A stretch of DNA of 64,000 nt from Okeania hirsuta. GTDB lineage: Bacteria; Cyanobacteriota; Cyanobacteriia; Cyanobacteriales; Microcoleaceae. The position numbers were made by a program, and so were the translations under genes. Shown piece by piece: positions 1-9,907 of this stretch. Location of the stretch: positions 1 through 64,000 of the forward strand of contig NZ_RCBY01000001.1 of assembly GCF_003838195.1 (NCBI RefSeq), read 5' to 3'. Below the pieces are notes generated by a model. The model had not been told where the DNA came from. It did not search any database and worked only from the letters and a program-made list of their open reading frames with translations. Each line of letters opens with the position of its first letter. Position 1 is the first letter of the stretch.

Positions 1-53
1 AATTTTGAACACCGTGTAGACGGTGGGGTATTAAACCCACAAAGAAAATGATA
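1..53. repeat. Structured intergenic repeat, copy 1 (cut by window edge)
   Basis: A core of about 53 bp that recurs at 3131-3182 and 5679-5731. It contains the hairpin CACCGT-GTAG-ACGGTG followed by a second short hairpin, GTGGG ... CCCAC. The window begins inside it, so the upstream half seen in the other copies (GGAGACA heptamers and an AAAATTAC/GTAATTTT inverted repeat) is missing here. Confidence 0.85.
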
Positions 54-285
54 AAGATATAAAAATGAGGCCAAAATAAAGTTTTATATCTTATTTTTAA
101 CTTATTAAATTTTCATCACTATTTTACGGATAATAAAACCAACTTATCTATATAGCATAATAATTAGTAATGCATAGGTTGTACTTAAGAATGCTTTTAT
201 TATAAAAAATCACTAAAATAAGTGGGGTATAATCAGGATTTAATATTAGTAAATACTAGAGCATAATTCTTGGAGTTTGCTAACG

Positions 286-1041
286 ATGTTTGATAGTTAT
301 AAAGATATTTTCAATCAAAGAGGACTTTCGTATCATCAAGCCATGATGACCTATCCTTTGGCTAGAGCTGAAGAATTTAATCAAGTGTTAAAGCTAGCTA
401 AAATTAAAGATGACAACGTAATTTGTGATGTGCCTTCAGGGGGTTGCTATCTGAGTAATTTTATACCTCGATGTGCCAAGTTAATTTCAATAGAAACTTC
501 AGAAAAATTTATTGAATGTTCTCAAAAGAAAGACCACAACATTGCTCTAGTTTGTGAAAATATTAGTCACATTCCTTTGCTTTCAGAAAGTATCGATCGG
601 GTGATTAGTTTAGCTGCTTTACATCATGTAGATGATAAGTTTGGTTTTTATCAAGAGGCTTACCGTTTACTTGCTCAAGGAGGAATTTGTTGTCTGGCAG
701 ATGTCAGGAAAGGATCGAAAGTAGCTGACTTTTTAAATATCTTTGTTGATCGATACAACTCTATGGGGCATCAGGGTGCATTTTGGGACAAAAATACTGC
801 CAATCAGTTAGAAACAGTAGGTTTTCAAGTGCTTGTTCATCAAGCAATTTCCTTTGATTGGCAGTTTGATAGCTGAGAAGATATGGTGAACTTCTGTAAG
901 TTACTGTTTGGTATTGACAAAACTGACAACTCCAAAATTTTAGAGGGAATTGAACAATATCTGAGCTATCGCATTGAAGAGAATCACTATTATCTGTGTT
1001 GGGAATTAGAATTTTTCCAAGCTCTCAAATCAGGAATTTAA
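286..1041 (+). pseudogene. Class I SAM-dependent methyltransferase, one in-frame stop
   Basis: A Methyltransf_11-type small-molecule methyltransferase. The SAM-binding motif is seen as VICDVPSGGCYLSNF, and VISLAALHHVDDK and EAYRLLAQGGICCLADV fit motifs II and III. ATG at 286 is preferred because GGAG lies 10 bases upstream (272-275). Reading ends at TGA 874-876, but the same frame stays open to TAA at 1039-1041. That tail (starting EDMVNFCKLLFGID, ending QALKSGI) reads like the natural C-terminus, so one nonsense change, perhaps TGG to TGA, splits the gene. It lies 61 bp upstream of the equally broken ligase gene, so the two may have formed an operon. Substrate unknown. Confidence 0.75.
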
Positions 1042-1102
1042 TGCTCTCCCTGCTAGATTAATAAAAACTAATAAAACAAAACCAACAATTCTTTAATTAA
1101 AT

Positions 1103-2464
1103 ATGCCAATTCCTATTTCTGCGATCAAAGGAGTTATTTGGCCAGCCTTACCAAACCCTAACAATTCCTTGCTTTTGGCCTTGCAATATCAGTTAGAACA
1201 AACTCAATGGTGGTCTCCTGAAGAAATCCAAAAGTGGCAGATGTTCCAACTCACAGCACTCCTTGCCCATGCTGATCACACTGTTCCCTTCTATCGTCAA
1301 CGACTGGGTGTTTTACTCGAAGTACGCGATCGCTTCCTCAACTATAGTGACCTACAGCAGATTCCGATTCTGACTCGTCAGGATATTCAACAGCAAAGCA
1401 AGGAGATGATTAGCACTGCCTTACCCAAAGAACATTTGCCTACTTCAGAAAGTCAAACTTCTGGCTCTACAGGGCGACCAATTACTTTTCAAACAACCAA
1501 AACAAAAGGAATTTTTTACCGAGCATTAAATCTTCGCAGTCATCTATGGCATCAGCGTAACTTTTCGGCAAAAGTGGCAGCTATTCGAGTGCCTCGCTCT
1601 AAATTACGACAGTCCAAGCAAAAACAAGAGGGTAAGAAAATTTGGGCTGATGCTTTTCCCAGTGGTGCGCTCGTAGAATTGGATAGTGGTAAAACAATTG
1701 CAGAACAGTTAGCTTGGTTAGAAAAGGAAAATCCCGAGCATATACTAACTTACCCTTCTAATATTCTCGCTTTAGCAAAACAAGCCAAGAAGAAAGGAAT
1801 AAAAATACCAAATCTTCAAGCTCTCAGCACATTTGGAGAAGTTGTGACCCCGGAAATACGTTAGGTTTGTCAAGCTGTCTGGAACATCTGCGTTGTTGAT
1901 ATCTATAGCTGTCAGGAAATTGGTCTGATTGCTCTGCAGTGTCCCAAACACGAACACTATCATATTCAGTCTGAAAGCGTGATCGTAGAAATTTTAGACG
2001 AAAATGACCAACCTTGTGCTCCTGGTCAAATTGGGCGGGTAGTACTAACAGATCTTCATAACTATGCCATGCCCTTTATTCGCTACGAAATTGGAGATTA
2101 TGCAGAAGTGGGTGAATATTGTTCCTGTGGCCGAAAACTACCAGTGTTGCGACGAATATTAGGACGAAGCCGTAATCTACTGGTTTTGCCATCGGGGGAT
2201 CTTATTTGGCCTTCATATATACTCAGTAATTGGGCTAAATTAGGTCCTATTCTCCAGATTCAGGTTATACAGAGAAGTGTGGAAGTTATTGAAGTTCGGA
2301 TGGTGCTTTCCAGAGCAATAACTGAGAATGAGGAAGCAATTCTCCATCAACACATTTGCGCAGATTTAAAAAATCAATTCCAAGTCAAGCTTTTGTATGT
2401 TGATGAAATTCCTAGAGCTGCTAACGGTAAATATGAAGATTTTATTTCAGAAGTAGTGGTTTGA
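1103..2464 (+). pseudogene. PaaK/CapK-like AMP-forming ligase, one in-frame stop
   Basis: Resembles phenylacetate-CoA ligase/CapK-type adenylate-forming enzymes. The N-terminal half carries the AMP-binding signature (SQTSGSTGRPITFQTT, about residues 117-132). The C-terminal half has the family motif YAMPFIRYEIGDYAE and a NGKYEDF end near the usual catalytic lysine region. The gene is interrupted by TAG at 1862-1864. The frame then continues without another stop through VCQAVWNICVVDIYSCQEIG, an obvious part of the domain, to TGA at 2462-2464. In this family such enzymes activate aryl or acyl acids; the substrate is not visible here. The preceding methyltransferase gene is broken in the same way. 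Confidence 0.78.
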
Positions 2465-2803
2465 TTTTAGGTGATGATCGAGGCTTTGTTGCATACAGGA
2501 TGATTAGACATCAGGCAACAGCTCATCTGGCAACAGGCAACAGAGAATTAATAAGCTGTACTTCACGCTTCCTAAAAAGTGCTGTAACCATTCTATAACT
2601 GTTTAACCGGACTTAATATCATGGGTAAGTCCTAAAATTGCCAAAGAAAAACTACCTGCACTTTATTCATCTGGCGTTGGTGATTTGAGGTATGATATCA
2701 TGTCCTGATGAAAGTTCTATAGAACTCCGTGACCTTTACGCGACCAAAAAACTTTCTCCTTCTACATCCTGTTTCTGATTCTTTATTCCCTCCTGAGGAG
2801 GTC

Positions 2804-2839
2804 CTCCTGACTTCCCCTCCTGGGAGGGGAAGTCAGGAG
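2804..2839. repeat. Perfect 17-bp stem hairpin in intergenic DNA
   Basis: Bases 2804-2820 pair completely with 2823-2839, leaving a two-base loop (TG). The arms are built from CTCCTGA and CTTCCCCTCC-type units, related to the GGAGTCA heptamers that follow. It sits in the gene-free stretch 2465-3358 with no nearby gene end, so a terminator role is unlikely. A related imperfect copy is at about 32200-32235. Confidence 0.7.
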
Positions 2840-2931
2840 TCAGGAGGAGAAAGAATTACAAAGATGAGGGTAGTTATGACGATTGAAGATTTTTTTTATG
2901 CCCAATTAAACGGATTTGATATAATTAAAAT

Positions 2932-3059
2932 TATAGCAATGTGCGCTGGCATATTTACAAATTACAGTAACTGTCCAATAGCTAAAAGCCTGATATTATC
3001 GGTTTTTTATTCCCCCAGATGAGCTGTTGCCAGATGAGCTGTTGCCTGCGCACAGCGCT
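2932..3059 (-). repeat. Miniature element family A, copy 1
   Basis: A unit of about 128 bp with near-matching ends: TATAGCAATGTGCGC at the left, and the complement of AAGCGCTGTGCGC at the right. The same unit occurs in the other orientation at 42668-42790 and, split by another insertion, at 31390-31786. The inside contains GTTGCC/GAGCTGTTGCC tandem motifs and CAATAGCTAAAAG. No coding capacity. MITE-like by structure; the parent transposon is not in this window. Confidence 0.7.
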
Positions 3060-3065
3060 TTGAAG

Positions 3066-3182
<117 letters not shown>

Positions 3183-3358
3183 AATGGTAGTCCTGTATGG
3201 GTTTTGGTGAAGATATATATTTTTTAATTTCTCCCATACTCCCCATCTCCCCATCCCCCCATCTCCCCACACTCTCTCTACCATTACTATGCACCACCAC
3301 CAAATTAATATCATACACGCGCTTCACCAACGCCATTCATCTCAACTAAGCAACAATA

Positions 3359-5368
3359 CTATTTCCATTCATCCCAAGTATTATTAAAAATAGAAGTTTC
3401 AGGAAAAGCTGTGGGATTACCATTTTCTTGTAAGCGACCTTGTAAAACCTCCAATTCCCATTCCTTAGAAGGCATATCATCAATCAATTCATCAGGAAAA
3501 ATACCTCGCTCCAAAGCAAAATCAATTGTTGTACCAGCAGCAGCACCAGCAGACCATTCAAAAGAATGAACCCGATAAGCAGCAGCAGCAATATAACTTG
3601 TAGCAATAGTCTTCCCCGCTACCAACAAATTATCAATTTGCTGAGGGATCATTGCCCGTAAAGGAATTTGAAAAGGATAAGCAGAACCTTGACCCCTCCT
3701 AATACCTGCTCGTTCAGAATTACCAGGTGCTTCTGCCGGACTTTTTGTCATGCAGGGATGAAAATCTATGGCATAATGACCAATTCCTACACTATCAGGA
3801 AAAACAGTTGCTCTTGCTCGTTGAGGCATTTCTTTCATTGAATTAATTTGTGAATTTTCAGGTACAAAAGCAGCAACACTTCCCCACAAATAATGCAACA
3901 TATCTGACGGTAAATTTTGTAGATAAAAATTATCCCGAAAATTCTTTTTAGCAATATCAACCTCTGCTACTGTAAAACCCCTGGGGCGAGTTTTCCCAAC
4001 ACGACCAATAATGCGTCGCCCCTCCCGCATATAAGGATATTTTGACAACCCATGAGCTGTTCCCATCGGCGCGTCAAATCCAGTCAATAAACGATGGTTT
4101 GGATATTTTTGCTTCACCCCTTCCCCTAACTGAGAGTCAGTAGTACCCTCAACTAACCAATAAAAATAACCGAGAGCATTTTCCTCACCTCGACGGAGGG
4201 TTTCGGCACGCAAACCACCCATCCAACCCCCCGGTTGCAGTTGACCTGTAGCTTGTAGTTGCCCTCGACTGTAAATCAAATTGTCGTCGCGGTTGCCAGG
4301 ACGGTAGTCATTACCCCAAGTCCAATTTTGCATGGAAATATCGCCGGGAAAAATTGTTCGTTTTTTGTAATCTCCTGGTTGCGGTGCGTCTGGTTTCACT
4401 GACCAAATTTGACGATAGGTGAAAACTAGGGGGAAACTAGCTAATCTTGATAATTCATAACTATAGTAGGGTGCATACTGAGAATAAAAGGGTGGTTCCA
4501 CATGGGTTTGAGGTGTTTCGGTTGCTTCCATGGCGAAGGTGTAGGTAAAACCTTGGGTGCAGTAGGAGTCTCTAGTGTCAACGGGGGATGAGGGGTCAAG
4601 ATAGGTTTGTGGATCAATACCGAGACGATAGGGAACATCTGCTAGAGCAATAATTTCTCCGGTTTCCGTAGCTTCGACAACGTACCAGTCTGCACCGCCT
4701 GTTTTTTCTGGGGAAGGTTGGGGTATAAATTGAATTATGGTTTTGTCGAAACGCACTGAGTTTTCGTAACGGTAAGCATCTTCGATAACTTGAGACAGGG
4801 GTTCGGTGTTGATGGGTGGGGTGCCTGCTGCTGGTTGATGTTGGATAGCGATCGCTCTATTGATTTGATTATTGGAAATGTCTAACTCTTTCACAACAGT
4901 ATTGGGAAACCATTTGAATGTTCCTCCACCTTTTTTGGCAGCATCTTGCAACATCTGAAATAGAATACCGTGACCATCGTAGGGCATAAAACAGGAGACG
5001 CTGACCCAACAACGACCGGGATTTAATCTACCGTATTTTTCCTCAATGCGTTCCCGTAATTCTAAGTAACCACGGGGATAAAATAGGAGACTGCGTTGAG
5101 TACCGCGTTCGTCGAGAGCGGATGTACCTTGGGAGGAAATTTGACCACCTACCCAGTCGGTAATTTCGGTGACACAAACGGTGCGTCCTGCTAATAATGA
5201 TTCGTAGGCAGTTGCTGCTCCTGACAAACCGCCACCGATGATGAGTATTTCGCAGGTTTCTTCTTGGTCTGGGGTGCGGGGTGGCGCTGCTAACGCGGGG
5301 GCAATAGTTGGAGTTAGGGAAAATAAGCTGAGAATTAGACTAATTATTGGTTTGGTTTTTTTGAGCAT
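3359..5368 (-). CDS. Exported FAD-dependent oxidoreductase
   Basis: Begins with a signal peptide (basic MLKKTK, a hydrophobic stretch, ALAA cleavage region, residues 1-28). A Rossmann FAD-binding motif follows, ILIIGGGLSGAATAYE (about residues 42-57), and a second FAD-contact region near the C-terminus, NLLVAGKTIATSYIAAAAYR. The whole protein fits the FAD_oxidored (PF12831) type, 669 residues, with no obvious second cofactor domain. Substrate cannot be predicted. It stands alone on the minus strand, with repeat-filled spacers on both sides, so it is probably monocistronic. Expected location is the periplasm or cell envelope. Confidence 0.8.
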   Translation of the reverse strand: MLKKTKPIISLILSLFSLTPTIAPALAAPPRTPDQEETCEILIIGGGLSGAATAYESLLAGRTVCVTEITDWVGGQISSQGTSALDERGTQRSLLFYPRGYLELRERIEEKYGRLNPGRCWVSVSCFMPYDGHGILFQMLQDAAKKGGGTFKWFPNTVVKELDISNNQINRAIAIQHQPAAGTPPINTEPLSQVIEDAYRYENSVRFDKTIIQFIPQPSPEKTGGADWYVVEATETGEIIALADVPYRLGIDPQTYLDPSSPVDTRDSYCTQGFTYTFAMEATETPQTHVEPPFYSQYAPYYSYELSRLASFPLVFTYRQIWSVKPDAPQPGDYKKRTIFPGDISMQNWTWGNDYRPGNRDDNLIYSRGQLQATGQLQPGGWMGGLRAETLRRGEENALGYFYWLVEGTTDSQLGEGVKQKYPNHRLLTGFDAPMGTAHGLSKYPYMREGRRIIGRVGKTRPRGFTVAEVDIAKKNFRDNFYLQNLPSDMLHYLWGSVAAFVPENSQINSMKEMPQRARATVFPDSVGIGHYAIDFHPCMTKSPAEAPGNSERAGIRRGQGSAYPFQIPLRAMIPQQIDNLLVAGKTIATSYIAAAAYRVHSFEWSAGAAAGTTIDFALERGIFPDELIDDMPSKEWELEVLQGRLQENGNPTAFPETSIFNNTWDEWK

Positions 5369-5610
5369 AATTTAGGTGAACTGTTAGTAATCAAATACTC
5401 AAATTTTAGATTAATTTGAACAAACTTGATTTCGAGTCCAATAGATTTATATGACCACCAGTTGAGTAATTAGTCTATGGTTGACGATTTTTATTTTTGG
5501 AGGCTATCATAAATACTATACATTTAAAAAATAAAAAATAATAGAGTAAGAGACTGTTTGTCAAAAAAAGGTAAATATGGCCATAAATAAAGTATCTAAC
5601 GTAGGGAATT

Positions 5611-5731
<121 letters not shown>

Positions 5732-5921
5732 AAAAAATCAATGTCCCGAAAATCTTATGCTAGGGGTCTAAGCAATTCCCTATAGGATGCTACGCGATCG
5801 CGAGTGGGAACTACTCAAATCTTTCCTACTAGATTCAATATAACAGTGGTGCATTAACTCACTACCAAATAAGTAAAAATAGTGATTTTTCGTCTATATC
5901 TACATAATCACACAGAATTTT

Positions 5922-7724
5922 ATGCAAACTGCTCCAATAGATATTGTCTTTACTATATTTTGTGCAATCCTAGTCATTTTAATGCAGCTAGGTTTTGCTC
6001 TTTTAGAAGCAGGGTTGCTTCCTTCCAAGCACACAGTCTCAATCATATTCAAAAATTTTGCTGACTTTGGCGTTAGCTTTATCGCTTTTTTCTTTTTTGG
6101 TTACTGGATATTGAAGGGTTTTGATAATTCCTTACATCCCTTCAATATTATAGTATCAGAACCAGGAAATATTGAGAATGCAAAGCACTTAGTAGATTTT
6201 ATTTACCAGGGAGCTTTTGCTGCAACCGCTGCAACTATATGTTCAGGAGCGATCGCTGGTAGGATGAAGTTGTCTGATTACTTAATAATGAGTAGCTTCA
6301 TTTCTGGCATTATATATCCCCTCTCAGGTTTCCTATTGTGGGAAGTTTTCGATGAAGTATTTAAAGATTACGCTGGTTCAGTCGTAGTACATGCAACTGG
6401 TGGAGCTACAGCCTTAGCAGCTACTTTACTTATAGGGTCTCGACCTGTAAGAGAAAGACGACTACCAGCTCATAATATTCCTCTAGCGACAACAGGTGTA
6501 TTTTTACTGCTCATCGGATGGTATGGGTTTAATATGGGCAGTGTAGAATCTGTTGGGACGCCAGAAGGTTTAAATGAAATTGCTCTGGTTGCCATTAATA
6601 CAACCTTGGCAGCGACTGTCAGTATGATGGTGACGATCTTTCTGAGTTGGTTCAACAATATTCCGAGGCTAACGATCGCAATAAATGGCTTACTGGGTGG
6701 ATTAGTCGGAATTACAGCTGCACCAGATGTAGCAATGATTTGGTATCCATTTTTTGTGGGCGGTGTTTGTGGTTGGCTAGTTTTCTTATATTCAAAATTT
6801 ATTATTGAGGATGAATTTTCATGGGAGGTAATGGATGATCCGGTTGGTGCCGTGATTGTTCACTTGGTTTGTGGTGTAGTAGGAGGTTCCGCGGTAGGAA
6901 TAATTAGGCTTTTTGAGAATGAGCCACATGGAAGAACTCAAATTGGAATTTCTGTGCTAGCTCCCATCTTGGTTTTCCTTTGTTTCATAATGTTTTTGTT
7001 GGCTTTGCACGGGATGGTTGCATCTAATCGGAAATCAAGATTACCAAAAAATCAAGATGAAGGTCTTTTCGCAATGCTTGGTATTCTTAATCGTCTTCGC
7101 AGTGAAAACTCTGAAATAGATAGGGGTTTAGATTTAGCAAATCATCAGGAGACAGCTTATGATATTCCTGGTCCTCTAGAAACTCCTCGGCTATTTCAAG
7201 AAAGGATTGATGCCTTATTCATTCAGTATATTCAGAAAGAGAAAGAGAATGAATTTATTGAAGGGGAAATCTATCCTTCCAGAGAATATGGGAGGAGCCA
7301 TTTTACATATAAAAATGCTGCTAAGGCAAGAAATCTTCCAGACGAAGCGAGTACCAGAATAAGAGCTAATCGTCAACCTTTTGATGTAGCTTTAGAGTCA
7401 TGGCTTGGGGAAGCTTCATCACTTGTTGAAAGGTATTTTAAGCTTTATGGTGATGTTATCAAGATTAATGATGAAAATTTAGTTGAAAACTTTAAGAATG
7501 CAATTCAAGAGGTTGAGCAATATCGTTTCCAACTTAGAAGAAATAGAGAAAATTTCTTTAATCAAAAAATGAACGAAGTTATTAAGCAGTTATGGCATAT
7601 TAGAACGATAGCTAATACACATAATGAGCTTACTCAAGAATCAGTAGAAAAGTTGACATATATGTCAAATGAAATATCTAAATTAAAACAAGAAATTAGG
7701 GCTTTGAAGGGTAGAAATAGATAG
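5922..7724 (+). CDS. Amt-family ammonium transporter with long cytosolic C-terminal extension
   Basis: Residues 1 to about 370 form an Amt/MEP/Rh-type channel with about eleven hydrophobic segments. Family hallmarks are present: FALLEAGL in TM1, YQGAFAATAATICSGAIAGRM (gate phenylalanine), the pore twin-histidine sites VVVHATGG and VIVHLVCG, and the cytosolic RGLDLANHQETAY that resembles the usual GLD...HGE.AY tail. Ordinary Amt proteins end soon after this. Here some 200 further soluble residues follow, ending in a charged, probably coiled-coil helix (about 520-600). ATG at 5922 gives the normal Amt N-terminus. A GTPase gene begins 10 bp downstream. The conserved pore suggests real transport; the tail may couple it to the GTPase (inference). 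Confidence 0.85.
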   Translation: MQTAPIDIVFTIFCAILVILMQLGFALLEAGLLPSKHTVSIIFKNFADFGVSFIAFFFFGYWILKGFDNSLHPFNIIVSEPGNIENAKHLVDFIYQGAFAATAATICSGAIAGRMKLSDYLIMSSFISGIIYPLSGFLLWEVFDEVFKDYAGSVVVHATGGATALAATLLIGSRPVRERRLPAHNIPLATTGVFLLLIGWYGFNMGSVESVGTPEGLNEIALVAINTTLAATVSMMVTIFLSWFNNIPRLTIAINGLLGGLVGITAAPDVAMIWYPFFVGGVCGWLVFLYSKFIIEDEFSWEVMDDPVGAVIVHLVCGVVGGSAVGIIRLFENEPHGRTQIGISVLAPILVFLCFIMFLLALHGMVASNRKSRLPKNQDEGLFAMLGILNRLRSENSEIDRGLDLANHQETAYDIPGPLETPRLFQERIDALFIQYIQKEKENEFIEGEIYPSREYGRSHFTYKNAAKARNLPDEASTRIRANRQPFDVALESWLGEASSLVERYFKLYGDVIKINDENLVENFKNAIQEVEQYRFQLRRNRENFFNQKMNEVIKQLWHIRTIANTHNELTQESVEKLTYMSNEISKLKQEIRALKGRNR

Positions 7725-7734
7725 GAGTTTAGAC

Positions 7735-8622
7735 ATGAACAACGAAATAGATCGAGAACTGAAGAAAATAGAAGAAAGACTCAAACCACCAAGTATTGCT
7801 CTAATTGGTAGAACTGGTGCAGGAAAGAGTAGTCTAATTAAAGCTATTTTTGGGCTAGATGATAATGAAATCAGAGTAGATGTTGGGTTGCCAGTAACAA
7901 AACGTTATAACAAATATCCAAACCCATATAATCCAGATATTCCAATCATACTCTATGATTCTGCTGGTTATGAAGTTAGCAAAACAGATGATTTTTTACA
8001 AGAGACTTTAGGATTCCTTGGGGAAAAATCTCTTTCCAATACCCAATCTGTAGATGACAGTATTCACCTTGTTTGGTACCTCATTCATGCAGGATTAACT
8101 AGGATTGAACATTTCGATCTAAAAGTGATTGAAACAGCACTTAGCTTAAAAATTCCTGTAATCATAGTGTTAAGTCAGTGTGATATTGCTAAACCAAAAG
8201 AGCTTTCTGAACTAAAAAAAAGGCTGAGTGACTCCTTAGCTGAAATTGAACAGAGAGCAAATACTCAACTCAAAATTATGGAAGTTTCTGCCGATCCTAT
8301 TGCAGGCAAGACAGTTTCAGGTCTAAAAGAATTAACAGAAGCGTCTATAAAAGCCATTCCTGAATCATATTCGCAAGCATTTATAACAGCTCAGGCAGTT
8401 AATGTCAAACTAAAAAGGACAGTAGCATACTCTCTTGTTGCTACAGCAGCTGGGGTATGTTTTGGTTCAGCTTTTATTCCTATTCCAGGTTCTACTCCAC
8501 TGAGTATTATTGCAACTCAGCCAACTTTACTAGCATCTATTGCCAAAGTTTATAATCTCGATCGTTTTCTTAATAGTTGTCGCATAAGTGCAACGGTAAA
8601 TAGTAACTCATATTCAGTATAA
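7735..8622 (+). CDS. Small Era/Der-like GTPase with hydrophobic C-terminal helices
   Basis: TRAFAC-type GTP-binding protein, 295 residues. G1 is GRTGAGKSS (25-33), G3 is DSAG, and G4 is the variant SQCD in place of NKxD. The C-terminal part (AYSLVATAAGVCFGSAFIPIPGSTPL ...) is hydrophobic and resembles the start of a DUF697-type membrane-associated module, but is shorter than usual and ends abruptly after a serine-rich tail. GGAG lies 8 bases before the ATG, and only 10 bp separate it from the Amt gene, so the two are surely co-transcribed. Function is unknown; a regulator or partner of the unusual Amt tail is the simplest inference. Confidence 0.75.
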   Translation: MNNEIDRELKKIEERLKPPSIALIGRTGAGKSSLIKAIFGLDDNEIRVDVGLPVTKRYNKYPNPYNPDIPIILYDSAGYEVSKTDDFLQETLGFLGEKSLSNTQSVDDSIHLVWYLIHAGLTRIEHFDLKVIETALSLKIPVIIVLSQCDIAKPKELSELKKRLSDSLAEIEQRANTQLKIMEVSADPIAGKTVSGLKELTEASIKAIPESYSQAFITAQAVNVKLKRTVAYSLVATAAGVCFGSAFIPIPGSTPLSIIATQPTLLASIAKVYNLDRFLNSCRISATVNSNSYSV

Positions 8623-8732
8623 CAGTTATAATTGCTCGTAGTTTTGCTCTATAGTCCTAAAGGGTTTAGCATCCTTTTATGGTTGTTAATGATAGTTGTG
8701 CGCCAGCAAACGGCCGTTTCCTCCGCGACATA

Positions 8733-8755
8733 TTTGCGTAGCATTCCGCAGGAAA
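8733..8755. repeat. Small dispersed repeat (TTTGCGTAGCATTCC type)
   Basis: A 23-25 bp unit also found at 12451, 19241, 54591, 59451 and 61233 with small changes. In its other orientation it can fold as two mini-hairpins with the same TAC loop, TTCC-TAC-GGAA and TGC-TAC-GCA. This copy lies in the short spacer between convergent genes, next to the palindrome AAACGGCCGTTT (8708-8719). Confidence 0.65.
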
Positions 8756-8803
8756 ATACCCCTACTACTAAATTGAAGTGAGGTTGTTCAACCAGATTTA
8801 ATA

Positions 8804-9907
8804 TCACTTAAGTTTTGCTGATCCAAAAGTGACATCAAATTTTTCACACCAGACCACAACATTTGGATAATCTTGCCAATTTATTCCTTCTGGAATGTCA
8901 TAAACTTGTTCTCCTGTAAAACTTTTTAAATCTCCCAAACGCACATAATTTTCTGTGGTATAACTTTCCGGACGATTTTCTTTATGTAATAACAATTTTA
9001 CTGCCGGACCTTCAATGGCAGAAAAGTTTTCCGCTAACCGAACTTGAGTTTTATTACCTGCTTGAATAATTTCTGCTGTACCTTCGGTATCTTCCCCCGG
9101 AGTAATAGTTACAAATTCTCCAGAAGCTAAAACAGTATTTGTCTGAGCTAAAGTTGGATAATTAGAAATAGAAGCAACAATTATTTCTGGTGATAAAATT
9201 TGTGATTGTGCATCTGGACAAACTTGTTTTTCCCAATCACATTTATATAAATATTTTTCTTGCCAACTTAGAGAAATTTCTAACAAATCCCGACTTCCTG
9301 TTATTCCTTGCCCTAAAAATACTAGAATCGCCAAACAGTTTAAAGCAGTATGAATTTTGCGCCATTTGTGAGTCCTATCTTTATATATTTCCGGCACAAT
9401 AGTCAAAGAAAAAATCATCAATATTGAAGCTATTATACCATAATAAAAATGAGAAACTGCCCACTCATAGTCGCGTCGGAAAACACCATCTTGAAAACCT
9501 AAAATTACGATACCTGCTCCGGTTAAGGTCGCAAATACTCCTCGCCATAATTTAGTTTTAGCTTGATAAAGAAATATTAGAGAAGCAACCGTAGTCATAA
9601 AGATGGTTACTATTAATATTGCTAGGGTCATATTTTCACTTTTAAAATCTTTAAAAATACCCTTAAAATATATTGAGTAAGCAATAGCGACTAAAGTTAT
9701 TCCCACAACGGAACCCGTCAACAAATTACCTATTTTTCTATGTTCCGGTCCTACCACTGGAGGAATTTTACTTTTACTTTTATCCGCAGTTTGTAGCCTT
9801 CGTTGACGAGTCTGCCAAGCCAAGTTGAGAACTATACCAATGATTGGGAAAACCACCACAACTGCCAATGCTGGATGTATCAATCCCGCAATATCCTTTG
9901 CATTCAT
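8804..9907 (-). CDS. DUF4079 membrane protein with C-terminal DM13 domain
   Basis: N-terminal residues 1 to about 215 contain several membrane helices and histidines (DIAGLIHPALAVVVVFP, HFYYGIIASILMIF, IHTALNCLAILVFLGQGITG), the pattern of DUF4079, a cytochrome b561-like cyanobacterial family. Residues of about 255-367 match a DM13 domain: ASGEFVTITPGEDTEGTAEI, the core LGDLKSFTGEQVYDIP and the conserved-cysteine end NVVVWCEKFDVTFGSAKL. DM13 has been proposed to act in redox reactions through that cysteine. The fusion suggests membrane-linked electron transfer with DM13 on the outer face (inference). The gene is single, convergent with the Amt-GTPase pair. Confidence 0.75.
   Translation of the reverse strand: MNAKDIAGLIHPALAVVVVFPIIGIVLNLAWQTRQRRLQTADKSKSKIPPVVGPEHRKIGNLLTGSVVGITLVAIAYSIYFKGIFKDFKSENMTLAILIVTIFMTTVASLIFLYQAKTKLWRGVFATLTGAGIVILGFQDGVFRRDYEWAVSHFYYGIIASILMIFSLTIVPEIYKDRTHKWRKIHTALNCLAILVFLGQGITGSRDLLEISLSWQEKYLYKCDWEKQVCPDAQSQILSPEIIVASISNYPTLAQTNTVLASGEFVTITPGEDTEGTAEIIQAGNKTQVRLAENFSAIEGPAVKLLLHKENRPESYTTENYVRLGDLKSFTGEQVYDIPEGINWQDYPNVVVWCEKFDVTFGSAKLK

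Noticed and set aside
286-2464. Stop-codon reassignment or general read-through
   Set aside because: TGA, TAG and TAA are all involved, each in genes that look dispensable, while housekeeping genes here have none.
2729-3022. 97-residue open frame
   Set aside because: It runs through a hairpin repeat and a miniature element; the composition is that of repeat DNA and no family is recognised.
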